NCBI RefSeq assembly: GCF_016613535.2
Contig: NZ_CP071518.1
Span: forward strand, 1,612,001-1,676,000
Direction of reading: 5' to 3'
Source of the DNA: Lysobacter solisilvae
Lineage (GTDB): Bacteria; Pseudomonadota; Gammaproteobacteria; Xanthomonadales; Xanthomonadaceae
Length of the DNA: 64,000 nt
The position numbers were made by a program, and so were the translations under genes. Under the pieces are notes generated by a model, which saw nothing but the letters and a program-made list of their open reading frames with translations, was not told where the DNA came from and did no database searches. How positions within the stretch are numbered: the stretch's first letter is position 1; every line of letters begins with the position of its first letter. Below, in pieces: positions 22,201 through 41,787 of this stretch.

Positions 22201-25200
22201 CAACGGCAAGCTGGACCGCCGGGCGCTGCCCGCGCCGGACCACGCCGCGGTCGCCAGCCGCCCGTACGAAGCACCGGTCGGTGCGACCGAACAGGCCATC
22301 GCCGCGATCTGGCAGGACCTGCTCGGCCTGGAACGCGTCGGCCGCCACGACCACTTCTTCGAACTGGGCGGGCACTCGCTGCTGGTCATCAGCCTGATCG
22401 AACGCATGCGCAACGCCGGCATGGACGTCGACGTGCGCGCGGTGTTTGCCGCGCCGGCGCTGAGCGCGCTGGCTGATCGCCTGCACAGCGGCGCAGCCAC
22501 TGCCGCCCGCGCGCCGGTCCCGCCGAACCTGATCACCACCGATACCACCCATCTGACCCCCGACCTGCTGCCGCTGGTGCGGCTCACGCAGGAAGAAATC
22601 GACCGCATCGTGGCCGGCGTACCCACCGGGGCATCCGGCATCCAGGACATCTATCCGCTGGCGCCGCTCCAGGAAGGCATCCTGTTCCATCACCTGATGG
22701 GCGGGGAGGGCGACACCTACCTGCTGCGCATGGTGGTTGCGTTCGACAGCGGCGCGCGGATGCACGACTTCGTGAAGCTGGTGCAGACCGTGGTCGACCG
22801 CCACGACATCCTGCGCAGCACGGTGCACTGGGAAGACCTGCCGCAACCGGTGCAGGTCGTGCATCGCCAGGTCACACTGCCTTTGCACCAGATCACGGTG
22901 GCGTCCGGCGAAGCCGTGCTGCCGCAGTTCCTCGCCGCCACCGATCCCCGGCGCCTGCGCCTGGACCTCCGGCAGGCGCCCATGCTGGCGGCTTACACGG
23001 CCTTCGATCCGGACAGCGGTGAATCGCTGCTGGCCTTGCTGAGCCACCACATGGTCTGCGACCACGTCGCGATGGACCTGATCCTGTCGGAAATCCAGCT
23101 GCTGCTGGAAGGGCAGGGCGACCTGCTGCCGGAGCCGGTCCCGTACCGCAACTTCATCGCGCAGGCGCACGCGGTGCCCGACGCCGAGCACGAAGCCTAT
23201 TTCCGCCAGCAACTGGCCGACATCGACGAGCCGACGGCGCCATTCGGCGTGCTGGCGCAGGAACATGGCACCTCGCACGAGGAAAGCAGGATCCAGTTCA
23301 GTGACACGCTGGCGCAGCAGATCCGCGACGCCGCACGCCAGCACGGCGTGAGCACGGCCGTGCTGTTCCACGTGGGCTGGGCGCAGGTGCTGGCGCAATG
23401 CAGTGGGCGCGACGACGTGGTGTTTGGCACCGTGCTCTCGGGGCGCATGCAGAGCTCGGATGCCGCCGACAAGATCGTCGGCATGTTCATCAACTCGCTG
23501 CCGATCCGGATGCCGCTGGCCGGCATGACCGTGACCGATGCGGTGCGTGAAGCCTATGCCCGCCTGGGCGAGCTGCTCGCCCACGAGCAGGCCCCGCTGG
23601 CGCTCGCGCAGCGCTGCAGTGGCGTACCGGCCGGCCTGCCGCTGTTCACGGCTTTGCTGAACTACCGGTTCAACAACGAACCGGGCCAGACCTCGGACGC
23701 GGCCGCGACGCAGGCGGCCTGGCAAGGCGTGCGCGTGCTGTCCCGCGGCCGCACGCACGGCAGCTATCCGATGACCATGTCGGTCGAGGACTGGGGCCAG
23801 GCCCTGGGCCTGTCCGTGCTGCACATGCCGGGGATCGATGGCGAACGCCTCGTGCGTTACCTGGAACAGGCGATGCAGTCTTTGGTGGACGCGCTGGCAC
23901 ATACGCCGGCGCTGCCCATGCGACAGCTGGCGGTGCTGCCGCCGCAGGAACGCGAACACCTGCTGCGCCTGTCCGGTGGCGACGAGCGTGCGTGGCGGGA
24001 AGACGTCCTGGTACACGAACTGTTTGAAGCACAGGCGCGGGACAATCCCGACGCGGTGGCGCTGGTGTGTGCCGGGCAGACACTGACCTACGGCGAACTG
24101 GACGGTCGCGCCAACCAGTTGGCCCGCTTCCTGCGGACGCTGGGCGTCAAGCCCGACCAGCGCGTCGCCATCTGCATGGAGCGCGGCATTGAAATGGTGG
24201 TCGCGCTGTTGGGCGTCATGAAGGCTGGTGGCGCCTACGTGCCGCTGGATCCGCATGCGCCCGCCGAACGCCTGGCGGGCATCCTGCGCACCGATCCTCC
24301 GCTGGCCCTGCTGACGGTGCTGGCGGTCGAGGAATCGCTGCCCGCGCTCAGCCTGCTGCGCGTGGTGGTCGTGGACGACGAGCCGGCCATCGCACGCCAA
24401 TCCGCCCAGGCGCTGGATCGCGCCGATGGCCTGACGCCGGCGCACCTGGCGTACGTGATCTACACCTCGGGTTCGACCGGCATGCCCAAGGGCGTGATGG
24501 TGCCGCACCAGGGCGTGGTGAATTACCTGATGCATGCCAGCACCGGCTATCTGCGCGACGACATCCGCGGCGCGCTGGTCGCCACGCCGCTCGGCTTCGA
24601 TGCCACGGTGACGACGCTGCTGGCGCCATGGCTGGCCGGCAAGCCGGTCGTCCTGCTGGCAGAAGAAAGCGAGCAATGCCTGGTGCAGCTGCTGGAATAC
24701 TGCCGCCGGCCGGAACCGTGGTTGTTCAAGCTGACGCCCGCGCACCTGGATGTGCTGTCCAACCTCGCGCACGCCGCCCCGGTCGCCACCGCGCACCGCC
24801 TGGTCGTGGGTGGCGAGCAGCTGACCGCCCGCACCCTCCGGCGCTTCCGCGAAAACGTGCTGCCGCACGCGATTGTCGTCAACGAGTACGGCCCGACCGA
24901 GGCGGTGGTGGGTTGCACGACGTTCGTGAGCGACGGACGCGAGCCTGCCCTCGCCGGTGACATCGTTCCGATCGGCCGGCCCATCGCCAACACCCGCCTG
25001 CACATTCTGGGCAGCGCCGGCGAGCCGGTGCCCGTCGGCGTGGTGGGCGAGATCTTCATCGGCGGCGCTGGCGTCGTGCGCGGTTACCTCAACCGGCCGG
25101 CGCTGACGGAAGAGCGCTTCGTGCCTGATCCGTTCGCCGCGGACCCGGGCGCACGCTTGTACCGGACGGGCGATCTCGCCCGCTGGCGGCCGGACGGCAA

Positions 25201-28200
25201 CATCGAATACCTGGGACGCAATGACTTCCAGGTCAAGATTCGTGGCTTCCGCATCGAGCTGGGCGAGATCGAGGCGCGCCTGGCGTCCTGCGCGGGCGTG
25301 CGCGACGCGGTCGTGCTGGCGCGTGACGACGCGGCGGGAGACCAGCGCCTGGTGGCCTATGTCGTGCCCGAAGACGAGCAGACCGCAGTGTCTGTCGTCG
25401 CGCTGCGCGATCGCATGCTGCGCGAGCTGCCCGACTACATGGTGCCCAATGCGTTCGTCACCCTGGCGGCATTGCCCCTGACTTCCAACGGCAAGGTCGA
25501 TCGCAAGGCGCTGCCGGCGCCGGACCAGTCCGCCGTGGCGGCCCGCGAGTACGAGGCACCGACAGGCGAGCTGGAGTGCGTGATCGCCGGAATCTGGCAG
25601 GACCTGCTGAGCCTGGAACGCGTCGGCCGCCACGACCACTTCTTTGAACTGGGCGGCCATTCGCTGCTGGCGGTGCGCCTGGTGACACGCCTGCGCGCGG
25701 TGCTGGGCGTGGAAGTGCCCCTGAGCGAGATCTTCGCCCAACCGACCCTGGCGCAACTGGCGGCTTGCGTGTCCGGCGCGGCGGCATCGGCCCAGGGCGC
25801 GATCGTGCCCGTCGACCGCAGCCGGGCGCTGCCCCTGTCCTGGGCGCAGCAGCGCTTGTGGTTCCTCGACCAGCTCGACCACTCGGCCGGGGCGGCGTAC
25901 CACATCCCGGCCGCGTTGCGCCTGAGCGGCGAACTGGACCGCGCGGCACTGCGTGCGAGCCTGGACCGGATCGTGGCCCGCCACGAAAGTCTGCGCACCC
26001 GGTTCGTCAGCGTCGACGGTTCTCCGCAACAGCTGATCGCCCCGGACGACGCCGGATTCGCGCTGTTCGAGCACGACCTGCGCAGCCTGGACGATGCCGC
26101 CCAGGAAGCGGCCGTCGCCGAACTCGGGGCAAGCGAGTCCCGTGCACTCTTCGACCTGGCCACGGGCCCGCTGATCCGCGGACGCCTGCTGCGCTTGGCC
26201 GAGCACGAACACGTGCTCCTGGTCACGCAGCACCACATCATCTCCGATGGCTGGTCGATCGGCGTCCTGGTGCGTGAGGTCTGCACGCTCTACACCGCCT
26301 TCAGTCAGGGCCAGCCGGACCCGCTGCTGCCCCTGCCGGTGCAGTACGCCGACTACGCCGCCTGGCAGCGGCAATGGCTGCAGGGTGACGTGCTTCAGCA
26401 GCAGATCGATTTCTGGCGCAACCACCTCACCGGTGCCCCGGAACTTCTGGAGCTGCCGACCGACCGGCCGCGGCCCGCGGCGATGAGCTACGCCGGCGCC
26501 AGCGTGCCCGTGCGTTTCTCCCGCGAACTCAGCGACGCGCTGCACGCACTGTCGCGCCGCCACGGCGCCACGCTCTTCATGACGCTGATGGCGGGCTGGT
26601 CTGCCCTGCTGTCGCGCTTGAGCGGGCAGGACGACATCGTGATCGGCAGCCCGGTCGCCAATCGCCAGCGCACCGAAATCGAGCCGTTGATCGGCTTCTT
26701 CGTCAACACGCTGGCCTTCCGGGTCAAGCTGGACTCCGACCCGAGCGTCGCGCAGCTGCTCGCCCAGGTGCGGGCCACCACGTTGAGCGGTTACGCCCAC
26801 CAGGACCTGCCGATCGAGCAGGTCGTCGAAGCTCTGCAACCGGCGCGCAGCCTGAGCCACAACGCGCTCTTCCAGGTGTCGTTGAGCCTGAACAACACGC
26901 CGGGCGACGACGGCCTCTCGCGCCTGCCGGGCCTGACGCTCTCGGGCATCGATGGCCACCAGAAAACCACCCGCTTCGATCTGTCGCTGTCGATGGTCGA
27001 CTCGGCCGACGGCCTGGTCGGCGCGGCGATCTACGCCACCGATCTGTTCGATCGGGACACGATGGAACGGATGCTGGGGCACTGGGTGTCGTTGCTGGCG
27101 GCCATGGCGGCCGATGACACGCAGGCCGTCAGCCGGCTGCCCCTGCTGACGCCGGAGGAGCGCGAACACCTGCTGGTCGGATTGAATGGTCCCGCGGTGG
27201 ACTACCCCCGCGACGGGCTGGTGCATGCGATGTTCGAAGCGCAGGCGGCACGTCAACCCGAAGCCGTCGCGCTCGAGTTCGCCGGCCGGCAACTGAGTTA
27301 CGGCGAACTCAACCACCGTGCCAACCAGGTCGCCCACAGGCTGATCGCGTCGGGCGTCAGGCCCGATGACCGCGTCGCGGTCTGTGCCGATCGCGGGCTG
27401 GCCATGATCGTGGGCGTGCTGGGCATTCTGAAAGCCGGCGGCGCATACGTCCCGCTGGATCCGCTGTATCCCGCCGATCGCCTGGCCTGGATGGTGGCCG
27501 ACAGCGCGCCGGCCGTGGTGCTCGCGCCATCGGCGTTGCGCGAACGGCTGCCGATGCTCGCCGCAGCGGGCTGTCCGGTGCTGTCGCTCGAGGACATCGC
27601 GGCTTCCGCGCCGGACACGCCGCTCGCCAACCCCCATGTGCCCGGGCTCACCTCGCGCCACCTGGCCTACGTGATCTACACGTCGGGATCTACGGGTCAG
27701 CCGAAGGGCGTGATGGTCGAGCATGCGTCCGTGATGAACCTGCACACGGAGCTGGAGCGCACCATCTTCGGCGCGCTGGGCGCACACGACCGGGTGGGGC
27801 TCAACGCCGCACTGTCGTTCGACAGCTCGATCAAGTCGCTGCTGCAGTTGTTGTCCGGCCGCTGCGTCGTGGTCGTTCCGCAGGCGGCGCGTGCGGAAGG
27901 GACGGCATTGCTGGAGTTCCTGCGCTCGGGACGGATCGACGCGATCGACTGCACGCCGGCGCAGCTGGAATCGCTGCTGGCCGCGGGCCTGCTGCAGGAA
28001 TCCACGAGCCACGCGCCCAAGGCCGTGCTCATCGGCGGCGAGGCCATCCCGGCGCCCACCTGGCAGCGGCTGGCGCGTTGCACTTCGACGCGGTTCTTCA
28101 ACGTGTACGGCCCGACCGAATGCACGGTGGACAGTTCGATCGCGCTGATCAACGGCGCGGGCGAGCGCCCGCAGATCGGCCGGCCGATCGCCAATGCGCG

Positions 28201-29059
28201 GATCTACATCCTCGACGCACAGCGGCAGGCGGTGCCGATGGGCGCGTTCGGCGAGCTGTACATCGCCGGCGCCGGCGTGGCGCGCGGCTATCTCGGCCGC
28301 CCGGACCTGACCGCCGAACGCTTCGTCGAGGATCCCTTTGTCGATGGACCCATTGATGCGCGCATGTACCGAACGGGCGACGTCGGCCGATGGCTGCCGG
28401 ACGGCACGATCGAGTTCACGGGCCGCAATGACTTCCAGGTCAAGATCCGCGGCTTCCGCATCGAGCTGGGCGAGATCGAAAGCCGGTTGCGCGCCTGCGC
28501 GGGCGTCCGCGAGGCGGTAGTGATCGCCCGCGAGGACGCGACCGGCGACAAGCGCCTGGTGTCCTACCTGGTGCCTCACGAGGGGGCGGCGCTGTCGGCC
28601 GCCGCACTGCGCGAGCAGCTGCTGCTGGAACTGCCTGACTACATGGTGCCGGGCGCCTTCGTCACGCTGGCGGCGCTGCCGCTGACGCCGAACGGAAAGC
28701 TGGACCGCAAGGCGTTGCCGGCCCCGGACCAGGCGGCGGTGGCCAGCCGCGCCTTCGAAGCACCGGTAGGCGAGGCCGAGGAAGCCATCGCCGCGATCTG
28801 GCAGGAACTGCTGGGCCTGGACCGCGTCGGGCGCCACGACCACTTCTTCGAACTGGGCGGCCATTCGCTGCTGGCGGTTCGCGTCGTGGTCCGGCTCAAG
28901 GACGTACTGCAGGTCCAGGTGGACCTGCGCGATGTATTCACCTCGCCGCAGCTGTCCACCCTGGCCGAGCTCATCGTCGAGCGGCAGATCGCGCAGTTCG
29001 ATCCGGCCGAGCTGATGGCCGTGCTGGATTCGATGGAGGAAGCCGCGCCGGCGCAGTAA
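19205..29059 (+). CDS. NRPS 3: C-A(aromatic)-T-C/E-A(Asn/Asp)-T-C-A(Glu-like)-T
   Basis: The start at ATG 19205 (MSADQNQALQQL) overlaps the NRPS 2 stop by 11 bases; an in-frame GTG at 19196 is less likely because NRPS 2 begins in the same style. The protein has 3284 residues. Approximate residues: C 38-490 (HHIVSDGWS); A1 505-1000; T ~1057; dual C/E 1145-1585 (HHLMGGEGD; HHMVCDH); A2 1600-2100; T ~2151; C 2200-2650 (HHIISDGWS); A3 2665-3165; T ~3221. Codes: A1 DASTIAAVCK (close to Phe codes, so Phe/Tyr/Trp); A2 DATKVGEVGK (Asn-like by Glu322, otherwise Asp); A3 DSKDIGVVDK (Glu-like). The dual C/E predicts a D-aromatic residue. The Asn/Asp module is the best candidate for beta-hydroxylation by the oxygenases downstream. 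A1 carries a small in-frame repeat (TIPHSTIPHSTIPIG) absent from its twin in NRPS 4. Confidence 0.96.
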   Translation: MSADQNQALQQLRRAVALQRLQQRGGPQQDVAIVPTIPTVDRSAPLPVSWAQQRLWFLDQLDHAAGAAYHVSSALRLTGELNRDALQASLDRIVARHETLRTRFVIVDGAPRQVIGAEDSGFLLLDQDLRSLDASAQAAEMAELSASEACAPFDLSTGPLIRGRLLQLAPREHVLLVTQHHIVSDGWSTGLLVKEVSALYTAYCKGQDDPLPPLQIQYADYAAWQRQWLQGDVLQGQIDFWRTHLQGAPALLELPTDRPRPPVQSYNGARAEVSLSVELSAALRALSQRHGVTLYMTLLAGWSTLLSRLSGQSDVVIGSPVANRQRSEVEPLIGFFVNTLALRVDLTGEPTVAELLAQVKATTLGAYAHQDLPFEQVVEVLQPARSLAHSPVFQVLLGLNNTPGGGELTLPGLTLAQLQTARHSAQFDLAMSLSDSPEGLAGSVIYASDLFDAATITTMLQRWTRLLEAMVADDTQRVSRLPLLSAPEREQVLGAFNATDTAYPDATLIHSLIQAQVARQPDAIALEFDGQRLDYATLNRRANRLAHRLIAMGVQPDDRVAICVERGIGMVVGLLGVLKAGGAYVPLDPAYPDDRLAWMLGDSAPVALLTQSSLRDRLAAWAAVPTLELDAPDDASDVSDHNPEPAGHHPGQLAYVIYTSGSTGRPKGVMVEHRGLCNLATAQVRLFDVRPGSHVLQFASFSFDASISEIVMALCAGACLHLAPREALRPGAPLLATLRERHITHVTLPSSALQGFAVEDLADTGLTLILAGEALPPTARKWARGHRLINAYGPTETTVCASAYVVPEQDSGVIPAGTIPHSTIPHSTIPIGAPIANTRIYILDPAGEPVPVGVAGELYIGGVGVARGYLNRPELTAERFVRDPFARGNARMYRTGDLGRWRADGSIEYLGRNDFQVKLRGFRIELGEIEAQLLACEGVREAAVIAREDGGDRRLVAYLVAGGDVELSVPILRDRLASALPEHMVPSAIVRLEALPLTPNGKLDRRALPAPDHAAVASRPYEAPVGATEQAIAAIWQDLLGLERVGRHDHFFELGGHSLLVISLIERMRNAGMDVDVRAVFAAPALSALADRLHSGAATAARAPVPPNLITTDTTHLTPDLLPLVRLTQEEIDRIVAGVPTGASGIQDIYPLAPLQEGILFHHLMGGEGDTYLLRMVVAFDSGARMHDFVKLVQTVVDRHDILRSTVHWEDLPQPVQVVHRQVTLPLHQITVASGEAVLPQFLAATDPRRLRLDLRQAPMLAAYTAFDPDSGESLLALLSHHMVCDHVAMDLILSEIQLLLEGQGDLLPEPVPYRNFIAQAHAVPDAEHEAYFRQQLADIDEPTAPFGVLAQEHGTSHEESRIQFSDTLAQQIRDAARQHGVSTAVLFHVGWAQVLAQCSGRDDVVFGTVLSGRMQSSDAADKIVGMFINSLPIRMPLAGMTVTDAVREAYARLGELLAHEQAPLALAQRCSGVPAGLPLFTALLNYRFNNEPGQTSDAAATQAAWQGVRVLSRGRTHGSYPMTMSVEDWGQALGLSVLHMPGIDGERLVRYLEQAMQSLVDALAHTPALPMRQLAVLPPQEREHLLRLSGGDERAWREDVLVHELFEAQARDNPDAVALVCAGQTLTYGELDGRANQLARFLRTLGVKPDQRVAICMERGIEMVVALLGVMKAGGAYVPLDPHAPAERLAGILRTDPPLALLTVLAVEESLPALSLLRVVVVDDEPAIARQSAQALDRADGLTPAHLAYVIYTSGSTGMPKGVMVPHQGVVNYLMHASTGYLRDDIRGALVATPLGFDATVTTLLAPWLAGKPVVLLAEESEQCLVQLLEYCRRPEPWLFKLTPAHLDVLSNLAHAAPVATAHRLVVGGEQLTARTLRRFRENVLPHAIVVNEYGPTEAVVGCTTFVSDGREPALAGDIVPIGRPIANTRLHILGSAGEPVPVGVVGEIFIGGAGVVRGYLNRPALTEERFVPDPFAADPGARLYRTGDLARWRPDGNIEYLGRNDFQVKIRGFRIELGEIEARLASCAGVRDAVVLARDDAAGDQRLVAYVVPEDEQTAVSVVALRDRMLRELPDYMVPNAFVTLAALPLTSNGKVDRKALPAPDQSAVAAREYEAPTGELECVIAGIWQDLLSLERVGRHDHFFELGGHSLLAVRLVTRLRAVLGVEVPLSEIFAQPTLAQLAACVSGAAASAQGAIVPVDRSRALPLSWAQQRLWFLDQLDHSAGAAYHIPAALRLSGELDRAALRASLDRIVARHESLRTRFVSVDGSPQQLIAPDDAGFALFEHDLRSLDDAAQEAAVAELGASESRALFDLATGPLIRGRLLRLAEHEHVLLVTQHHIISDGWSIGVLVREVCTLYTAFSQGQPDPLLPLPVQYADYAAWQRQWLQGDVLQQQIDFWRNHLTGAPELLELPTDRPRPAAMSYAGASVPVRFSRELSDALHALSRRHGATLFMTLMAGWSALLSRLSGQDDIVIGSPVANRQRTEIEPLIGFFVNTLAFRVKLDSDPSVAQLLAQVRATTLSGYAHQDLPIEQVVEALQPARSLSHNALFQVSLSLNNTPGDDGLSRLPGLTLSGIDGHQKTTRFDLSLSMVDSADGLVGAAIYATDLFDRDTMERMLGHWVSLLAAMAADDTQAVSRLPLLTPEEREHLLVGLNGPAVDYPRDGLVHAMFEAQAARQPEAVALEFAGRQLSYGELNHRANQVAHRLIASGVRPDDRVAVCADRGLAMIVGVLGILKAGGAYVPLDPLYPADRLAWMVADSAPAVVLAPSALRERLPMLAAAGCPVLSLEDIAASAPDTPLANPHVPGLTSRHLAYVIYTSGSTGQPKGVMVEHASVMNLHTELERTIFGALGAHDRVGLNAALSFDSSIKSLLQLLSGRCVVVVPQAARAEGTALLEFLRSGRIDAIDCTPAQLESLLAAGLLQESTSHAPKAVLIGGEAIPAPTWQRLARCTSTRFFNVYGPTECTVDSSIALINGAGERPQIGRPIANARIYILDAQRQAVPMGAFGELYIAGAGVARGYLGRPDLTAERFVEDPFVDGPIDARMYRTGDVGRWLPDGTIEFTGRNDFQVKIRGFRIELGEIESRLRACAGVREAVVIAREDATGDKRLVSYLVPHEGAALSAAALREQLLLELPDYMVPGAFVTLAALPLTPNGKLDRKALPAPDQAAVASRAFEAPVGEAEEAIAAIWQELLGLDRVGRHDHFFELGGHSLLAVRVVVRLKDVLQVQVDLRDVFTSPQLSTLAELIVERQIAQFDPAELMAVLDSMEEAAPAQ
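20537..22383 (+). repeat. Near-identical C-end/A/T block, copy 1 of 2 (NRPS 3, module 1)
   Basis: This block begins in the last part of the C domain (ATCTACGCCAGCGACCTG) and runs to the T-domain serine. It matches 30566-32382 almost base for base at offset 10029. The copies differ by a 30-base in-frame insertion here (about 21656-21701), where a 15-base unit encoding TIPHS is repeated. Both copies give the pocket code DASTIAAVCK. Confidence 0.88.
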
Positions 29060-29236
29060 GGGTAAAGGCGGCGAACGGATCGGGAGACATCCCGGGCATC
29101 ACGCGCCGGGCGCTGCGAGCGCACGCGGGATGGTGCAGGGGCGGCAGGCGGGTGCGACAGGAAATGGGCAGTACTGGCGCGGCAAGCGACTGGACTCGGA
29201 TAGGACTGGCGGCGGTTACACGGAAGGCAGGCAAGG
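29060..29236 (+). other. 177-base gap between NRPS 3 and NRPS 4
   Basis: This is the only gap within the NRPS genes; the other junctions overlap. It starts with imperfect GC-rich inverted repeats (cccgggcatcacgcgccggg near 29092). It ends with a purine-rich stretch (aaggcaggcaagg) suited to a ribosome binding site for NRPS 4. I see no convincing -10/-35 pair. It could hold a second promoter or simply be a leader. Confidence 0.5.
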
Positions 29237-39834
<10,598 letters not shown>

Positions 39835-39838
<4 letters not shown>

Positions 39839-40617
39839 ACCACGCCACCCAGCAGTGGAATCCCTGGCTGATCCGGGCGCCAGCCCCACACGCGCGCATG
39901 CGCCTGTTCTGCTTTCCCTACGCCGGAGGCAGCGCGTTCAATTTCAGTGCCTGGCGCGGCCGGCTCGATCCGGGCGTGGAGATCTGCGCCGTGCAACTGC
40001 CCGGTCGCGGAGCGCGCATCGGCGAGGCGCCGATCGCGACGATGCCGGCGTTGCTGCGGGCGATGGCGCCGGCGATCACGCAGCTCAATTCCCTGCCGTT
40101 CGCATTCTTCGGACACAGCGTCGGCGCGCTCATCGCGTTCGAGTTGGCCCGCTACCTGCGCCTGCATGGCGTGCAGGGACCGGAGCACCTGTTCATGTCG
40201 GGCTGCCAGGCGCCGCAGTTCCGCAGCCCCTCGGCCGGCCTGCACCGGCTGCCGGACGCGGCTTTCATCGAGGAACTGCGCGACTACAACGGCACGCCCG
40301 AGGAAGTGCTGGACAACCGCGAACTGATGGCGCTGATGCTGCCGACGATCCGCGCCGACTTCGCGCTGGCTGAGGAGTACAGCTATCGCTCCGGCCCGCT
40401 CCTGCAGGTGCCCGTCAGCGTCTATGCCGGTACCCAGGAAGACATCCGCGCGCCGGGCCAGGTGGACGGCTGGCAGAAGGAAACGACGGGGCCATGCGCG
40501 GTCACTTGGTTCGACGGCGGCCACTTCTTCATCAACTCCCAGCGCGACGCCGTGATCGGCCAGCTCAACGCCGACCTGGCGCCTGCGCCCGATGCGGCGA
40601 AGGAAGGCACGTCCTGA
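39835..40617 (+). CDS. Type II thioesterase (editing)
   Basis: The start is GTG 39835 in a GTGA overlap with the NRPS 4 stop; the product has 260 residues. It is a free-standing alpha/beta-hydrolase of the GrsT/SrfD family. The N-terminal strand LFCFPYAGGSAF and the oxyanion-region motif are typical; the nucleophile is Ser95 in GHSVG, and the catalytic His sits in GGHFF near the C-terminus. Such enzymes clear misprimed or stalled acyl groups from T domains. Translational coupling to the terminal synthetase supports that role. Confidence 0.93.
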
Positions 40618-40726
40618 CGCCGCGGCCGCGACACGGCTGGGCGGCGCCGCCCGTTCGGCCTTCGATTTCCTTCCCACCATCCACACCGTTTGAACCCTTG
40701 GCACGCACGCAATGGAGGCATCCGCC

Positions 40727-41686
40727 ATGAAGATGAACCCGCTGTTCTCGACCTCGACCCACCATCCGGTCGTCATCACGCCAGGCGCCGACAGCAGCCT
40801 GGGCGCGCTCCATGAATACGTGTCCCAGAACCAGCCCGAGATCCAGCGCCTGCTGCTGCAGCACGGCGGCCTGCTGTTCCGCGGTTTCGGGCTCAACGGG
40901 GCGGAGGATTTCCACGCCTGCTCGCAGAGCCTGGGCGCGAGGCCGTTCGGCTACGTCGGCGGCGACTCGCCACGCAACCGCGTCGTGGCCGACGTGTTCA
41001 CTTCGACCGAATACCCCGCCACCGAAGTGATCTCGCTGCACAACGAAATGTCCTACCTGCCCAGTTGGCCGACGCGCCTGTTCTTCTACAGCCACATTCC
41101 GGCCAGCACGGGCGGGCAGACCTCGCTGGCCAACAGCGGCGACGTGCTGCGCGCGCTTCCGCAGGAGATCGTCGACAAGTTCCGCGCGAAGAAGGTCAAC
41201 TACATCCGCAACTTCCAGTCGAAGATCCCCTTCGGCAAGAGCTGGCAGGCGACCTACCAGACGCAGGACCGCGCCGAGGTCGAGCAGATCGCCGCCGAGC
41301 AGGGTTCGGTCTGCACCTGGACCGACGACGGCACGCTGCGCGTGAGCACGCGCTGCGACGCATTCGCGACGCACCCGCAGACCGGCGAGGAAGTCTGGTT
41401 CAACCAGGCCGAGCAGTGGCACGCCTCGTCGCTCAACCCCGCGATCCGCGGGATGTTCGAGCAGATGGTCGGCAAGGGCAACCTGCCGCACGAATGCGAG
41501 TACGGCGACGGCGAGCCGATGGACGAGCAGACCCTGGCGGAGGTCCGACGGATCCTCGACAGCAACAAACTGCTGTTCGACTGGCAGCGCGGCGACCTGC
41601 TGGTGATCGACAACATCCTGATGATGCACGGCCGCGAATCGTTCAAGGGCGAACGCAAGACGCTGGCCTATCTGTCGTCGACCTGA
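40727..41686 (+). CDS. SyrP-like TauD-family Fe(II)/2-oxoglutarate hydroxylase
   Basis: I chose ATG 40727 (319 residues) because GGAGG at 40714-40718 sits 8 bases upstream; an in-frame ATG at 40712 lies on top of that site. The iron triad is visible: HNE (His105, Glu107) and the distal His301 in HGR (Arg303 for 2-oxoglutarate). The surrounding sequence, LHNEMSY and MMHGRESFKG, is that of the SyrP subgroup. SyrP hydroxylates carrier-bound Asp at the beta carbon in syringomycin synthesis. The likely substrate here is the Asn/Asp residue loaded by NRPS 3 module 2; this is inference. It is the first of three tailoring or supply genes after the editing thioesterase. Confidence 0.88.
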   Translation: MKMNPLFSTSTHHPVVITPGADSSLGALHEYVSQNQPEIQRLLLQHGGLLFRGFGLNGAEDFHACSQSLGARPFGYVGGDSPRNRVVADVFTSTEYPATEVISLHNEMSYLPSWPTRLFFYSHIPASTGGQTSLANSGDVLRALPQEIVDKFRAKKVNYIRNFQSKIPFGKSWQATYQTQDRAEVEQIAAEQGSVCTWTDDGTLRVSTRCDAFATHPQTGEEVWFNQAEQWHASSLNPAIRGMFEQMVGKGNLPHECEYGDGEPMDEQTLAEVRRILDSNKLLFDWQRGDLLVIDNILMMHGRESFKGERKTLAYLSST

Positions 41687-41787
41687 CGAACCCGCGATCC
41701 GCCGGTGGCGTCGACCGCGGCCGGCATACCGCATTGCTGCATACCCACGGCCCCACGGCCTCCAAAGTCCCAATCCCGGAAATTCCC